Origin: Paramylibacter ulvae
GTDB lineage: Bacteria; Pseudomonadota; Alphaproteobacteria; Rhodobacterales; Rhodobacteraceae
DNA length: 64,000 bases
Direction of reading: 5' to 3'
NCBI RefSeq assembly: GCF_014652655.1
Contig: NZ_BMZF01000002.1
Span: 248,001 to 312,000 of the forward strand
A program made the position numbers and the translations under genes. Every line of letters begins with the position of its first letter. Position 1 is the stretch's first letter. The notes under the pieces were generated by a model. That model was not told where the DNA came from. It saw only the letters and a program-made list of their open reading frames with translations, and ran no database searches. This document shows positions 45,199 through 54,335 of this stretch, in pieces.

Positions 45199-46104
45199 TT
45201 AGCGCGCCATTTCAACGGCGATTTGGCTGGCTAAACGGGCATTGTTGAGCACAAGCGCGATATTTGCTGTCAATGATTTACCGTCGGTCAGTTCAAATAT
45301 GCGTTGCAACAAAAACGGGGTCACGGATTTCGCCGCGATGTTTTGTGCTTCGGCTTCCGACAGTGCTTGTTCGATGATTGGCGCGAGAATGTCGGCACCG
45401 ATTTCATCGTCGGCTGGGATTGGGTTGGCGATCAATTGACCACCGGGCAATCCCATGTTTTCGCGCATGATATGCGCGCTGGCAATGTCACGGGCCGTGT
45501 CCATACGCAGTGGCGCTGCAATATCAGACGAGCGTGACCAAAACGCGGGAATTTGCGATTGGGCGTATGCGATCACAGGCACACCGAGCGTTTCCAACAC
45601 CTCTAATGTTTTCGGAATATCAAGGATCGCCTTTGGCCCTGCTGCCACGACGGACACAGGTGTTTGTGCCAATTCTTGCAGATCAGCAGAAATATCAAAT
45701 GTGAGTTCGGCGCCGCGATGGACACCACCAATACCACCTGTTGCAAACACTTTGATATCGGCCAGTGCGGCACCAATCATCGTGGCGGCAACAGTGGTTG
45801 CACCCGTGCCACCCATGGCAATACAAGCGGCCAAATCAGCACGCGAAAGTTTGGCAACATCCTTGGCCTGTGCCAGTGCGGCCAGTTGCGTTTCCTCTAA
45901 TCCAATACACAAATTGCCATCGATCACGGCGATGGTTGCGGGGACAGCGCCATTGTCACGCACAACTTGTTCCACACGCTGTGCGGTTTCCATGTTTTGC
46001 GGGTATGGCATGCCGTGGGTGATGATGGTTGATTCCAACGCCACGATTGGTGCGCCACTTTTGCGTGCGGCAGCAACTGCGCTGGAATAGGTTATTGGGA
46101 TCAT
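45199..46104 (-). CDS. psuG: Pseudouridine-5'-phosphate glycosidase
   Basis: A 301-residue PsuG. VALESTIITHGMPYPQNMET, GGTGATTVAATMIGAALADIKVFATGG and GVHRGAELTFDISADLQEL are the family blocks. The enzyme cleaves the C-C bond of pseudouridine 5'-phosphate to uracil and ribose 5-phosphate, using Mn. Its ATG overlaps the psuK stop (ATGA), so kinase and glycosidase are made together as a pathway for salvage or degradation of pseudouridine from RNA turnover. No nucleoside transporter is adjacent. Confidence 0.95.
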   Translation of the reverse strand: MIPITYSSAVAAARKSGAPIVALESTIITHGMPYPQNMETAQRVEQVVRDNGAVPATIAVIDGNLCIGLEETQLAALAQAKDVAKLSRADLAACIAMGGTGATTVAATMIGAALADIKVFATGGIGGVHRGAELTFDISADLQELAQTPVSVVAAGPKAILDIPKTLEVLETLGVPVIAYAQSQIPAFWSRSSDIAAPLRMDTARDIASAHIMRENMGLPGGQLIANPIPADDEIGADILAPIIEQALSEAEAQNIAAKSVTPFLLQRIFELTDGKSLTANIALVLNNARLASQIAVEMAR

Positions 46105-46994
46105 AGGTTCGTGTCTCCTGAAACGTAATCTGCCGCGGCTTTGAGTGCGGAATTCAATGCTTGTTCTTGCGGTTCGCCGCGTGTTTCAGCGGCAATATGG
46201 GCGGCCATAAACGTGTCGCCTGCGCCTGTGACGCGCGTGACCAAAACGGGTGGTGGCGTGGCGGAAATAAATCCATCTGCGCTGCCCTCTGTGGCCATAT
46301 CGCCACTATCAGTGACCAATACGCGGTGCGCACCGTTTGCGATCAACGCTTTTGCCGCAGCATCAGAATTGGCAAATTCCGAGTGGCAGAGCAGTGACGC
46401 CTCTTCTAGGTTTACATAAAGCGTTGCACCTTGGTGGCCAAGCACGGGCAACAAGCGTTCCGCTTTTCCAGGGCTTGCAGGTGCGATACGCAAATCGGCG
46501 GATTTGAATAGCGGGCTTTTGGCGATATCAGACAACAGCGACAACGTGAGGTTACCATCAAGCGCGATGATGCCAGCATATGGTTTGTCAGCGCTGCCCA
46601 GTCGTCCGTCAGCTAGTGGTGTTAAAATTTTATCGCCAGCAGCCTCTAGTGAATGGGCATCTGCGATTGCTGCAATCAATCCATTGGCGCCCTCGACTGC
46701 CATATAGCGATCTGTTGGCAGATCAATTGACGCATAAACGTGATCTGTGATCATACCCATTCGCTCGCAAGCGGATAGTAATTCACGCCCCTCGTCATCC
46801 TGACCAATCGCGGTTAGCAACGCAGGGGTAAGCCCAAAGCGGCGCAAAGTCATTGCGATATTCATTGCGACACCACCGGGAATGCGCGTTATCCGCCCGG
46901 GAACATCAGAACCCACACGCAGATGGCTGCTCGATCGGCCGATAATATCCCACAGAACAGAACCGACGCATAAAATTTTTGGTGTTGTTGTCAT
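46101..46994 (-). CDS. psuK: PfkB-family sugar kinase, probable pseudouridine kinase
   Basis: A 297-residue ribokinase-fold kinase. GGVAMNIAMTLRRFGLTPAL is the substrate-side signature and VTRVTGAGDTFMAAHIA near residue 255 the PfkB signature 2 with the catalytic Asp. Coupled to psuG by ATGA, it most likely phosphorylates pseudouridine to its 5'-phosphate. AAGGTG lies before the ATG. Ten bases upstream of the ATG is a perfect inverted repeat (47005-47023) that looks like a repressor site. Confidence 0.9.
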   Translation of the reverse strand: MTTTPKILCVGSVLWDIIGRSSSHLRVGSDVPGRITRIPGGVAMNIAMTLRRFGLTPALLTAIGQDDEGRELLSACERMGMITDHVYASIDLPTDRYMAVEGANGLIAAIADAHSLEAAGDKILTPLADGRLGSADKPYAGIIALDGNLTLSLLSDIAKSPLFKSADLRIAPASPGKAERLLPVLGHQGATLYVNLEEASLLCHSEFANSDAAAKALIANGAHRVLVTDSGDMATEGSADGFISATPPPVLVTRVTGAGDTFMAAHIAAETRGEPQEQALNSALKAAADYVSGDTNL

Positions 46995-47004
46995 AGGCGC
47001 ACCT

Positions 47005-47023
47005 TGTGAACATTCTGTTCACA
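47005..47023. promoter_or_regulatory. Operator-like inverted repeat before psuK
   Basis: TGTGAAC and GTTCACA separated by ATTCT: a perfect 7-5-7 repeat of 19 bases centred at 47014, 10 bases before the psuK ATG and 13 bases after the stop of the small upstream gene. The size and symmetry suit a LacI-, GntR- or similar dimeric regulator. The regulator gene is not evident nearby. Confidence 0.55.
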
Positions 47024-47036
47024 GTTGGCAAGCCGG

Positions 47037-47273
47037 TTATTGTTTGTTGAACTGAACCGATTTGAAAACACCGGTGGCGTTGCGCGATGTTATGGCAGCT
47101 TTGCCCAGAAATTGTCGTGACCCATCATTAGGATTCACGAACCACAGCCCAAGGTGATTGGATTCAATTGCCACTACCCCGCCTGTTTCGTAATTTGTAA
47201 AATACGTCATAAGATTTTCCGCCATGTCGGCGGTGAATTTTATCACTGTGTTTTCATTTGTTACCGTTTGCAT
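47037..47273 (-). CDS. Small hypothetical protein upstream of psuK
   Basis: A 78-residue protein from ATG after GGGGAAAT (MQTVTNENTVIKFTADMAENL). No membrane segment or signal. It has a beta-rich middle (GGVVAIESNHLGLWFV), ends NKQ, and I do not recognise a family. The frame is open 32 codons further upstream but overlaps the start of the divergent luxR gene. It lies 42 bases before psuK in the same direction; the operator-like repeat is between them. A function cannot be given. Confidence 0.6.
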   Translation of the reverse strand: MQTVTNENTVIKFTADMAENLMTYFTNYETGGVVAIESNHLGLWFVNPNDGSRQFLGKAAITSRNATGVFKSVQFNKQ

Positions 47274-47361
47274 ATTTCCCCACAATCTCAGCGTACTTGG
47301 TTGCGACACTTTTGATCCAAGACGCAGCATAACGTAAAAATGCCGCGTTTTAAACCACCGT

Positions 47362-48075
47362 ATGTTCACATTTCACTACGGCGAAGCATATCAGGTATTT
47401 TATAACAATATTGTTACTGATAAAAGTGCTTCATTCGTTGAAAGTTTTATTGTTATGCTTGCTAGTATTATACCTAATTTTGAAGAAAATGTGGCGCCCA
47501 TAAAAAAAATGGGAAAATCCGGATTTGTTTTGGCTGTCAATCTGACGGTTAGGGGGCCAAATTTTTGGTACACAACCTATCCCAAACAGTGGCAAGCCAA
47601 ATATCAGCGGAGAAATTATTTCGCGCTAGATCCGATATTTATGTGGAGCGTCACGAACGAAGGCGTAAAGCGATGGTCAGAAATCCCGTTGCCCGATATG
47701 CGCGGTATTTTAAAGGAAGCTAACCTTGATTTTGGAATGAAATACGGTGTCGTTATTTCGCGAAAAATTCAATATAAACGATCCTTTGTCGCAGCTGCGC
47801 GTGCCGATCGTGATTTTACCGATGGGGAAATTGCGGCGCTTAATCAAGCATTCGAAAAAATATTGAATGAGGTTGCGGCTGATCCAAAATTATCTGCTGG
47901 CGAGATACAGGTTCTGCGATGCCTTCGCGATGGTATGGGACAACGCGAAATTGCCCAAACCATCGGCATTTCAGAATCAGCGGTAAAGCAGCGCTGCGGC
48001 AAAGCGCTGCATAAATTGGGAGCCAAAACGCGGACTCAAGCGGTGGCAATTTCGGTGGGAAAACAGCTTTTATAA
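47362..48075 (+). CDS. LuxR-family transcriptional regulator with autoinducer-type domain (solo)
   Basis: A 237-residue regulator. The N-terminal domain shows WYTTYPKQWQAKYQRRNYFALDPIF, which contains the Trp, Tyr and Asp positions that bind acyl-homoserine lactones in LuxR/TraR. The C-terminal DNA-binding domain reads LSAGEIQVLRCLRDGMGQREIAQTIGISESAVKQRCGKALHKLGAKTRTQAV with the conserved Glu and Val/Gly. No luxI synthase is present in the window, so it is a solo that senses signals from elsewhere. It is divergent from the small gene at 47037; the 88 bases between them may hold its target site. Confidence 0.88.
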   Translation: MFTFHYGEAYQVFYNNIVTDKSASFVESFIVMLASIIPNFEENVAPIKKMGKSGFVLAVNLTVRGPNFWYTTYPKQWQAKYQRRNYFALDPIFMWSVTNEGVKRWSEIPLPDMRGILKEANLDFGMKYGVVISRKIQYKRSFVAAARADRDFTDGEIAALNQAFEKILNEVAADPKLSAGEIQVLRCLRDGMGQREIAQTIGISESAVKQRCGKALHKLGAKTRTQAVAISVGKQLL

Positions 48076-48082
48076 AGGAAAA

Positions 48083-48100
48083 ACTGTCCGAAAAGACAGT
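48083..48100. repeat. Short hairpin after the luxR gene
   Basis: ACTGTC (48083-48088) pairs with GACAGT (48095-48100) around CGAAAA, 8 bases after the luxR stop. On the plus strand only AAATCG follows, so if it terminates it does so weakly; on the minus strand TTTTCC follows. Kept as a possible 3'-end structure. Confidence 0.35.
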
Positions 48101-48186
48101 AAATCGCCGGTTAATTTGAAATAATTTCAACTCTTGTTAAGGTTTAACATGACAAAAATTATTCACTTTTAAATAGCGAACACAGA

Positions 48187-48375
48187 ATGTTGAAGAAAAA
48201 TAATAACCAAGAAAAACTTGCAACAAAAGTAAACTCCACAGTGCATTGCTGCGAATGTAACAAAGAACTTCCAACAGAAGACCAAGCAGGTGTCGAAAAC
48301 GAATATTGCGCGGATTGTCAGCGCAAGTTTCAGGCAATTATTGACTTACAAACCGAGTGCAAGGCCGCATCATAG
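48187..48375 (+). CDS. Small zinc-ribbon-like protein
   Basis: A 62-residue protein with CCECNKELP and, about 19 residues later, YCADCQRKF, two CxxC knuckles that would bind one zinc ion, as in zinc-ribbon and DksA/TraR-like small proteins. The first ~18 residues are basic and polar (MLKKNNNQEKLATK). No clear Shine-Dalgarno is visible, only AACACAG. It ends 2 bases before the convergent tdh stop. It could be a DNA-, RNA- or RNA-polymerase-binding protein; no function is shown. Confidence 0.6.
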   Translation: MLKKNNNQEKLATKVNSTVHCCECNKELPTEDQAGVENEYCADCQRKFQAIIDLQTECKAAS

Positions 48376-48377
48376 GA

Positions 48378-49424
48378 TCAGATGGATTTGGTCCAATCCA
48401 AAACCACCTTGCCGCTCGCCCCACTTTTCATCGCTGCGAACCCTTGTTCAAAATCGTCGACGTCAAAATGATGGGTGATCACATTGCTCACGTCCAAACC
48501 GTTTTGCAGCATGGCGATCATTTTGTACCACGTTTCAAAAATTTCACGGCCATAAACGCCTTTGATTGTGATGGCTTTGAATACGATACGCGACCAATCA
48601 ACAGGTGATTTGCCAGGTGGAATACCCAGCATCGCGATGCGCCCGCCCATTACCATGGCCTCGATCATTTGATCCAGAGCGACTTGATTGCCCGACATTT
48701 CCATGCCGACATCAAATCCTTGTTTCATCTTAAGGCGCGGAATCACATCGGCCAATTCTTCGTTTGCTACATTCACGGGCACCAAATCGGTTACCTGTTC
48801 TGCCAACGCCAAACGCGCGGGGTTTATATCCGTGATCACCACGTTTCGCGCACCCGCATGGCGCGCCACGGCTGCGGCCATAATGCCGATCGGGCCAGCA
48901 CCCGTTATCAACACGTCTTCGCCGATTAAATCAAATGACAACGCGGTGTGAACTGCATTGCCCAACGGATCCAAAATCGCGCCGATATCGTCTGAAATTT
49001 CATCGGGCAATGGCACCACATTAAACGCAGGCAAACGCAGGTATTGCGCAAATGCGCCCTGTTCATTCACACCAATGCCGCGGGTATCAGGGTCTAGATG
49101 GAAATGCCCCGCGCGCGATTGACGGCTGTTTTTACCAATAAGGTGCCCCTCGCCCGAACAGCGTTGTCCAACGGTAAGTTCGGTTACATTCGCACCCAAT
49201 TCAACAATTTCACCAGCGAATTCATGCCCTGTAATCATTGGCACTGGCACGGTTTTCTGCGCCCAATCATCCCAGTTCCAGATGTGGATATCTGTGCCAC
49301 AAATGCCTGTTTTGTTGATGCGGATCAATACATCATCTGGCCCAATTTCGGGCACTGGGCTTTGTTGCATCCACAGGCCTTGTTCTGGTTTTGCTTTGAC
49401 AAGTGATTTCATTTGATTGCTCAT
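48378..49424 (-). CDS. tdh: L-threonine 3-dehydrogenase lacking structural-zinc cysteines
   Basis: A 348-residue medium-chain dehydrogenase. [28 protein letters not shown] (Cys42, His67, Glu68 of the catalytic zinc) and [20 protein letters not shown] (NAD fold) are clear; [13 protein letters not shown] is typical of Tdh. In the lobe where Tdh and other zinc alcohol dehydrogenases have four cysteines in the pattern C-x2-C-x2-C-x7-C, this protein has Gly97, Ser100, Ser103 and Asp111, so the structural zinc is lost. It oxidises threonine to 2-amino-3-ketobutyrate for Kbl, whose stop overlaps its ATG. Confidence 0.94.
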   Translation of the reverse strand: MSNQMKSLVKAKPEQGLWMQQSPVPEIGPDDVLIRINKTGICGTDIHIWNWDDWAQKTVPVPMITGHEFAGEIVELGANVTELTVGQRCSGEGHLIGKNSRQSRAGHFHLDPDTRGIGVNEQGAFAQYLRLPAFNVVPLPDEISDDIGAILDPLGNAVHTALSFDLIGEDVLITGAGPIGIMAAAVARHAGARNVVITDINPARLALAEQVTDLVPVNVANEELADVIPRLKMKQGFDVGMEMSGNQVALDQMIEAMVMGGRIAMLGIPPGKSPVDWSRIVFKAITIKGVYGREIFETWYKMIAMLQNGLDVSNVITHHFDVDDFEQGFAAMKSGASGKVVLDWTKSI

Positions 49425-50623
49425 GATAACACTCCGGTTTTGCGTCCAGCCTTTGCAAATGCATCCAGCGCGAAATCCAGATCATCGCGGGTTAAGGCGG
49501 CATTCATTTGCGTGCGAATGCGCGCTTGTCCTTTGGGAACAACTGGGAAAAAGAAACCCGCAACATATACGCTGCGATTATATAGTTCTGCTGCCATATC
49601 TTGGGCAAGGCGCGCATCACCCAGCATCACGGGAATGATCGGATGTTCGCCAGACAGTAATTCAAAGCCAAGGTCGGTTAAACCTGTTCGCCAGTAATGC
49701 GCGTTTTCAAACAATTGTTTGCGCAGATCATCGCCCTGTTCAATCAAATCGAGCGCGGCCATCCCTGCCATCACAATCGCGGGTGGTAATGAATTTGAAA
49801 ACAGATATGGGCGGGCGCGTTGGCGCAATAAATCAACCACGGCCTGTGGGCCAGCGATATATCCACCGATGGCGCCACCCAATGCTTTGCCCAGTGTGCC
49901 CGTTAGAATATCAACATCAACGCCAAAATGAGCTGGCGTTCCCTTGCCTTTTGGCCCCATGAAGCCAGTGGAATGACAATCATCCACCATCACCAGCGCA
50001 TTGTGTTTTGCCGCCAATTTATTAATCGCGGGCAAATTTGCCAAATACCCATCCATCGAGAACACACCATCGGTTGCGATCATAATAAACCGCGCACCGT
50101 TTCTACGTGCGGCGATCAATTGTGTTTCCAAATCTGCCATATCTGAATTTGCATAACGATAACGCTTTGCTTTGCACAGGCGGATGCCATCGATGATGGA
50201 AGCGTGGTTTAAGCTGTCTGAAATAATGGCGTCTTCTGGCCCAAGCAGTGGTTCAAACAGACCACCGTTTGCGTCAAAACATGCGGCAAACAAAATTGCG
50301 TCATCTTTGTTCAAAAACCGCGCAAGGCGTTGTTCCAATTGTCGGTGAATATCCTGTGTGCCACAGATAAACCGCACCGATGCCATGCCAAACCCATGTT
50401 CATCCAGCGCACCCTTTGCGGCCGCGATCAGCGCGGGGTGATCCGCAAGACCCAGATAATTATTCGCACAAAGGTTCACCATTTCACTGTGCCCATTGGT
50501 GGGATGATCGACAGTGATCCGACCCGCTTGCGGTGATACAATCATGCGCTCGCGTTTGTACAAACCGTCAGCGTCGATTTCAGTGAGGGTGTTTGTGATG
50601 TGATCTAGAAATTCTGTGGACAT
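49421..50623 (-). CDS. kbl: 2-amino-3-ketobutyrate CoA ligase (glycine C-acetyltransferase)
   Basis: A 400-residue PLP enzyme of the alpha-oxoamine synthase family. [19 protein letters not shown] holds the cofactor Asp and His, and [20 protein letters not shown] the PLP lysine. [13 protein letters not shown] and [16 protein letters not shown] are further signatures. It splits 2-amino-3-ketobutyrate with CoA into glycine and acetyl-CoA, the second step of threonine degradation, and is coupled to tdh by ATGA. GGAGG precedes the ATG. An XRE-cupin regulator lies directly upstream in the same direction. Confidence 0.96.
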   Translation of the reverse strand: MSTEFLDHITNTLTEIDADGLYKRERMIVSPQAGRITVDHPTNGHSEMVNLCANNYLGLADHPALIAAAKGALDEHGFGMASVRFICGTQDIHRQLEQRLARFLNKDDAILFAACFDANGGLFEPLLGPEDAIISDSLNHASIIDGIRLCKAKRYRYANSDMADLETQLIAARRNGARFIMIATDGVFSMDGYLANLPAINKLAAKHNALVMVDDCHSTGFMGPKGKGTPAHFGVDVDILTGTLGKALGGAIGGYIAGPQAVVDLLRQRARPYLFSNSLPPAIVMAGMAALDLIEQGDDLRKQLFENAHYWRTGLTDLGFELLSGEHPIIPVMLGDARLAQDMAAELYNRSVYVAGFFFPVVPKGQARIRTQMNAALTRDDLDFALDAFAKAGRKTGVLS

Positions 50624-50713
50624 TATCGTGCCTCCTGTATGTTGGAGGAATATCCATTAAGGTGAACTGTGTCAAGATACGGGAATCTATGACGTCATAT
50701 TGGAATTCATCCG

Positions 50714-51280
50714 TTATGCATTTTTAACGATCAATAGCGCACGGGCGGGGCTTTCCGCCTGTATCGCGTGGTTTTTATCTGCTTCGTACCGTGCGGTATC
50801 ACCCTTTGCCAATTGTACGCTGTGCCCATGGCTTGTTACCTTTAGCGCACCTTCCAAAACTGTAATTGATTCAAGGCATCCGCGCTTGTGTGGTGCGCTA
50901 TCCATCAACGCATTGGCGTTAAACGTTATGTCATAAACCTCCGTTTCGCCAACGTCGCTTGGGGCGCTTAATATTCGGATGGTGCATCCCGATTCTTTTT
51001 GCGAAATTACGGGTGTTTCATCCGCGCTAATATATTCTTTGATCGGGTGGTGTTCGTCTTGATCTTCGTCAAGCAACCCCGCAAAATCGACATTCAATGC
51101 ACGGGTTAAATTCCAAAGGCTTGCCACTGTTGGACTGGAACCGCCTCGCTCGATTTGCGAGAGCATGGATCGCGAAACACCAGACAGTTTTGCCAAAGCA
51201 TCAAGGCTTAAACCCTTGGCTGTGCGCGCCTCTTTCAGGCGGTTTGCCAATCTAATGGTGATTTCAGGTTTTGACGACAC
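50714..51280 (-). CDS. XRE-family regulator with cupin sensor domain
   Basis: A 188-residue regulator. Residues ~10-65 are a helix-turn-helix (RLKEARTAKGLSLDALAKLSG, SRSMLSQIERGGSSPTV). The C-terminal half is a cupin barrel (TVLEGALKVTSHGHSVQLAKGDTARYEADKNHAI), which in this family senses a small ligand. It sits 90 bases upstream of kbl-tdh on the same strand, so it may control threonine degradation in response to an amino acid; co-transcription is also possible. No site for it could be assigned. Confidence 0.88.
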   Translation of the reverse strand: MSSKPEITIRLANRLKEARTAKGLSLDALAKLSGVSRSMLSQIERGGSSPTVASLWNLTRALNVDFAGLLDEDQDEHHPIKEYISADETPVISQKESGCTIRILSAPSDVGETEVYDITFNANALMDSAPHKRGCLESITVLEGALKVTSHGHSVQLAKGDTARYEADKNHAIQAESPARALLIVKNA

Positions 51281-51321
51281 GCGACAATTTCCTTTTCAAG
51301 TTTAATACGTCTTGCAAGGCG

Positions 51322-52698
51322 TTAGGTAGTTAGATGAAGCCCCAAATTTCCAAAATAGGAATGGCGCAGATCGCTTCTTTTCATTGTGATGACCAGATCG
51401 CGGTTTTCGGCCCAAACCCAACCCATCATTGCACTGCTTGGAAGTTCCAGCAATACAACATCGTCGCTGTCTTGACCGATAAACAGATCAATATTTCCGC
51501 GTGGAATATTGCCGACTGCGCCAATTTCACGTCGCGCATCAAACGCCCAAAGTGATTCATAATATGCACGGTGCGTATCTGGCAAACTGTTGGGCGCTTG
51601 CGTGTATAAATGTTTGCAATATTCATACATCGCTCGCTGGTAATCGCGTTGGTTATCTTGGAAAAATGTTTCCCCGAAAAAGAAACTTACTAATCCAAAA
51701 CTCGCTTCTAACTCGGTATCGGTGAACGGTTTAGTTTGCGCCTGATTTTGGGCAGTGTCCAACAACATTTGGAATTTCGATAACTGTCCGTCCATTTGTG
51801 AAACGGTTTGGTTATACTGTGCCAGTTGATCTGGATTCATCGTGTTTGATTTCAGTTTCATCGCATTGCGATCAACGAATGCGGAGCGTTGTGATTGTTT
51901 TTGCGTTTTGATGAATTTCAAAACGTGAAGTGTTGACGCCCAATCAAACGGACGAAAATGAGGTTGTTGAATATCAAATGGAATCGCTGTGCGCGGATCG
52001 GGGCGCGCAGGGCCAGTGATTGCGTTGTCTTCTTGCCAATCAAACGGATCATCCATGCCCATTGTGTGCACTCCAAATTGAACCGGCCAGCGCGGTGATA
52101 CAGGTTGATAAACCAGCCCCGTTTCCATTTTGGGTTCAAACCATTGTTGCATTTTATCGGATGGGGTCGGCGCCGAACGTGGTTTACCCAACGTTTGCGT
52201 ATATAAAATCAGCGGTGTTGGCGGCCAAGATTCAGTCAAGAACACCACCAGCCAACCTTTGCGTGGGCCTGCACCACCCCAAACATGCGGGTGAATATCT
52301 GCACAATTTATCTGTGCCAAAAAATGCATGTGATCGTTGGGTGCTACTGGCCAATTTGCCTCGTCTGGTAAATAGGGGTGCCCGCCAAACCAGCTGTTGT
52401 AGGCAACATCTGTTCGGATCGGAACTTGGGGAACAATTCGAAGCGAGGTCGGCGGGTTTTCCCGTTCCTTTGCTTCGCGTTGTTCCAAACTGTTATTGCC
52501 AGCCCCAGCCTTCATCATGTCGGCAATCAACCCACCATCGCCACCATATTCTTTGACTTCGCTGTCGCTCGCACTGGCTGATTTGCGTCGATTCCATAAC
52601 CACGCAACACCGTAATGCATCGTTAACAATGCCAGCGTAATGGCCGCGATGATCGGTGCCGCTTGAATATGGTGTGAAATGGTTTCGATCAGATCCAT
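51322..52698 (-). CDS. DUF1963 (YwqG-like) membrane-anchored protein
   Basis: A 458-residue protein with one N-terminal transmembrane helix (APIIAAITLALLTMHYGVAWLW) and then a cytoplasmic or periplasmic body. SWFGGHPYLPDEANWPVAPNDHMHFLAQINCADI is typical of DUF1963/YwqG proteins, whose function is unknown. A long middle region with Gln-rich helix (DQLAQYNQTVSQMDGQLSKF) follows. It stands alone between the XRE regulator and selO; 148 bases separate it from selO. No function is inferred. Confidence 0.75.
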   Translation of the reverse strand: MDLIETISHHIQAAPIIAAITLALLTMHYGVAWLWNRRKSASASDSEVKEYGGDGGLIADMMKAGAGNNSLEQREAKERENPPTSLRIVPQVPIRTDVAYNSWFGGHPYLPDEANWPVAPNDHMHFLAQINCADIHPHVWGGAGPRKGWLVVFLTESWPPTPLILYTQTLGKPRSAPTPSDKMQQWFEPKMETGLVYQPVSPRWPVQFGVHTMGMDDPFDWQEDNAITGPARPDPRTAIPFDIQQPHFRPFDWASTLHVLKFIKTQKQSQRSAFVDRNAMKLKSNTMNPDQLAQYNQTVSQMDGQLSKFQMLLDTAQNQAQTKPFTDTELEASFGLVSFFFGETFFQDNQRDYQRAMYEYCKHLYTQAPNSLPDTHRAYYESLWAFDARREIGAVGNIPRGNIDLFIGQDSDDVVLLELPSSAMMGWVWAENRDLVITMKRSDLRHSYFGNLGLHLTT

Positions 52699-52846
52699 GA
52701 GTTTAGCTCTGCAGTATTAGGTTGAGGTTTAAAGTTCAGATTGGTTGCAAGAATAGTGCACTTAAAAACATATGGTTAGCAACGCTTTGCGTCGAATTTT
52801 GGGCAAAAATTTCAATTGTGTGTTGCCACGTTCGTGGGCCTAAACG

Positions 52847-54319
52847 CTACGTGCCGCAAAATGTTTTATAGGGTCCAAAATCTGTCGGCGCTGGTTTCGC
52901 ATAAGTTTCTGCGTTTGATTGCGGTGTAAATGGATGTTTTAGCACCGCCAATAAATCGTCAAACGGGTTCATATCGCCATCGTTAACCGCTGCAGTAAGC
53001 GCGCCCTCGACCAGATGATTGCGTGGGATATACAGCGGATTAACCGCGTTCATTGCAGCAACGCGTTCCTCAGGGTTGATCGTTTCTTGGGTAAGGCGTT
53101 CTTGCCAACGTGATACCCATGCCCTGAAGCCCTCCGAATTTGGAACCAAAGCAAATACATCGTTGTTGTTCCCGCTTGTCGCATTTGCCAATGCACGAAA
53201 TAATTGAGTGAAATCGACCCGCTGGTTTTCGATTGATGTGAACAGTTGATTTATTAAATCTTCGTCATCGCCATGCGCAGAGGACAAACCGATTTTTGCG
53301 CGCATTCCGTTGACCCAATGACGGGCGTATGTTTCGTCAAATTTATTAATCTCGACCGTCGCAATTTCGATTGCGCGATCTGTATTTTGATCAATGAGCG
53401 GTAACAAGGATTCCGCCAACCGTGCCAAATTCCATTTGGCCATTTTGGGTTGATTGCCATAGGCATATCGCCCATTTGCATCAATCGAGCTATAGACCGC
53501 ATCAATCGCGTATTGATCGATAAACGCACAGGGGCCGTAATCGATTGTTTCTCCGCTAATGGTCATATTATCGGTATTCATCACGCCGTGGACAAATCCA
53601 ACCAACATCCATTTTGCAACCAATTCTGCCTGCGCTGCGCAAACCGATTGCAACAAGGCGATATAGGGATTGTTTGCATTGGCCATATCTGGGTAATGAC
53701 GATGGATCGCGTAATCTGCCAATTGGCGTAGCTTTTCATTTTCTTGACGTGCGGCAAAAAATTGGAATGTGCCGACGCGCAGATGGCTGCTGGCAATGCG
53801 CGCCAATACAGCACCGGGTTGATATCCCTCGCGCAAGATGTCTTCGCCAGTGGTGACGGCGGCCAGTGCGCGTGTTGTTGGGATATTCAGTGCATGCATT
53901 GCCTCGCCCATCATATATTCCCGCAGCACCGGGCCAAGCACGGCCTTGCCATCGCCTCCGCGTGAAAATGGGGTGCGCCCCGATCCCTTGAGATGCAAAT
54001 CTTGGCGGGTGCCGTTTTTGGCGATAATTTCGCCCAAAAGAATTGCGCGCCCATCGCCAAGCTGTGGTGAAAACCCGCCGAATTGATGGCCCGCATAGGC
54101 TTGTGCCAGCGGGCTTGCGCCTGTTGGCGCAATGGTTCCAGCGAATATTGCTGCACCATCAGATGAGTTTAACGCATCTGCATCTAGCCCCAATTCAAAT
54201 GCCAAATCGTGATTAAACTTTACGATTTTTGCATCTGGAGCGGAATCGCCCTGCCATTGCACATAGAACCCATCCAGTTCACGCGCATATGTATTATCAA
54301 AATGAAAATCGATGGGCAT
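52847..54319 (-). CDS. selO: Protein adenylyltransferase SelO (YdiU family)
   Basis: A 490-residue pseudokinase-fold enzyme. SPQLGDGRAILLGEI, LHLKGSGRTPFSRGGDGKAVLGPVLREYMMGEAM and MNTDNMTISGETIDYGPCAF carry the family's nucleotide- and metal-binding residues. SelO transfers AMP to Ser, Thr and Tyr of target proteins and protects against oxidative stress. The C-terminus ends FCGT, with a cysteine where animal SelO has selenocysteine. It starts 16 bases after the msrA stop, in the same direction as msrB and msrA, so all three look like one redox-repair operon. Confidence 0.94.
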   Translation of the reverse strand: MPIDFHFDNTYARELDGFYVQWQGDSAPDAKIVKFNHDLAFELGLDADALNSSDGAAIFAGTIAPTGASPLAQAYAGHQFGGFSPQLGDGRAILLGEIIAKNGTRQDLHLKGSGRTPFSRGGDGKAVLGPVLREYMMGEAMHALNIPTTRALAAVTTGEDILREGYQPGAVLARIASSHLRVGTFQFFAARQENEKLRQLADYAIHRHYPDMANANNPYIALLQSVCAAQAELVAKWMLVGFVHGVMNTDNMTISGETIDYGPCAFIDQYAIDAVYSSIDANGRYAYGNQPKMAKWNLARLAESLLPLIDQNTDRAIEIATVEINKFDETYARHWVNGMRAKIGLSSAHGDDEDLINQLFTSIENQRVDFTQLFRALANATSGNNNDVFALVPNSEGFRAWVSRWQERLTQETINPEERVAAMNAVNPLYIPRNHLVEGALTAAVNDGDMNPFDDLLAVLKHPFTPQSNAETYAKPAPTDFGPYKTFCGT

Positions 54320-54335
54320 CAGTGGCTTTCAATGG

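Noticed and set aside
50632-50650. CCTCC and GGAGG inverted pair upstream of kbl
   Set aside because: One arm is simply the kbl Shine-Dalgarno; the other is five bases only and chance is likely.
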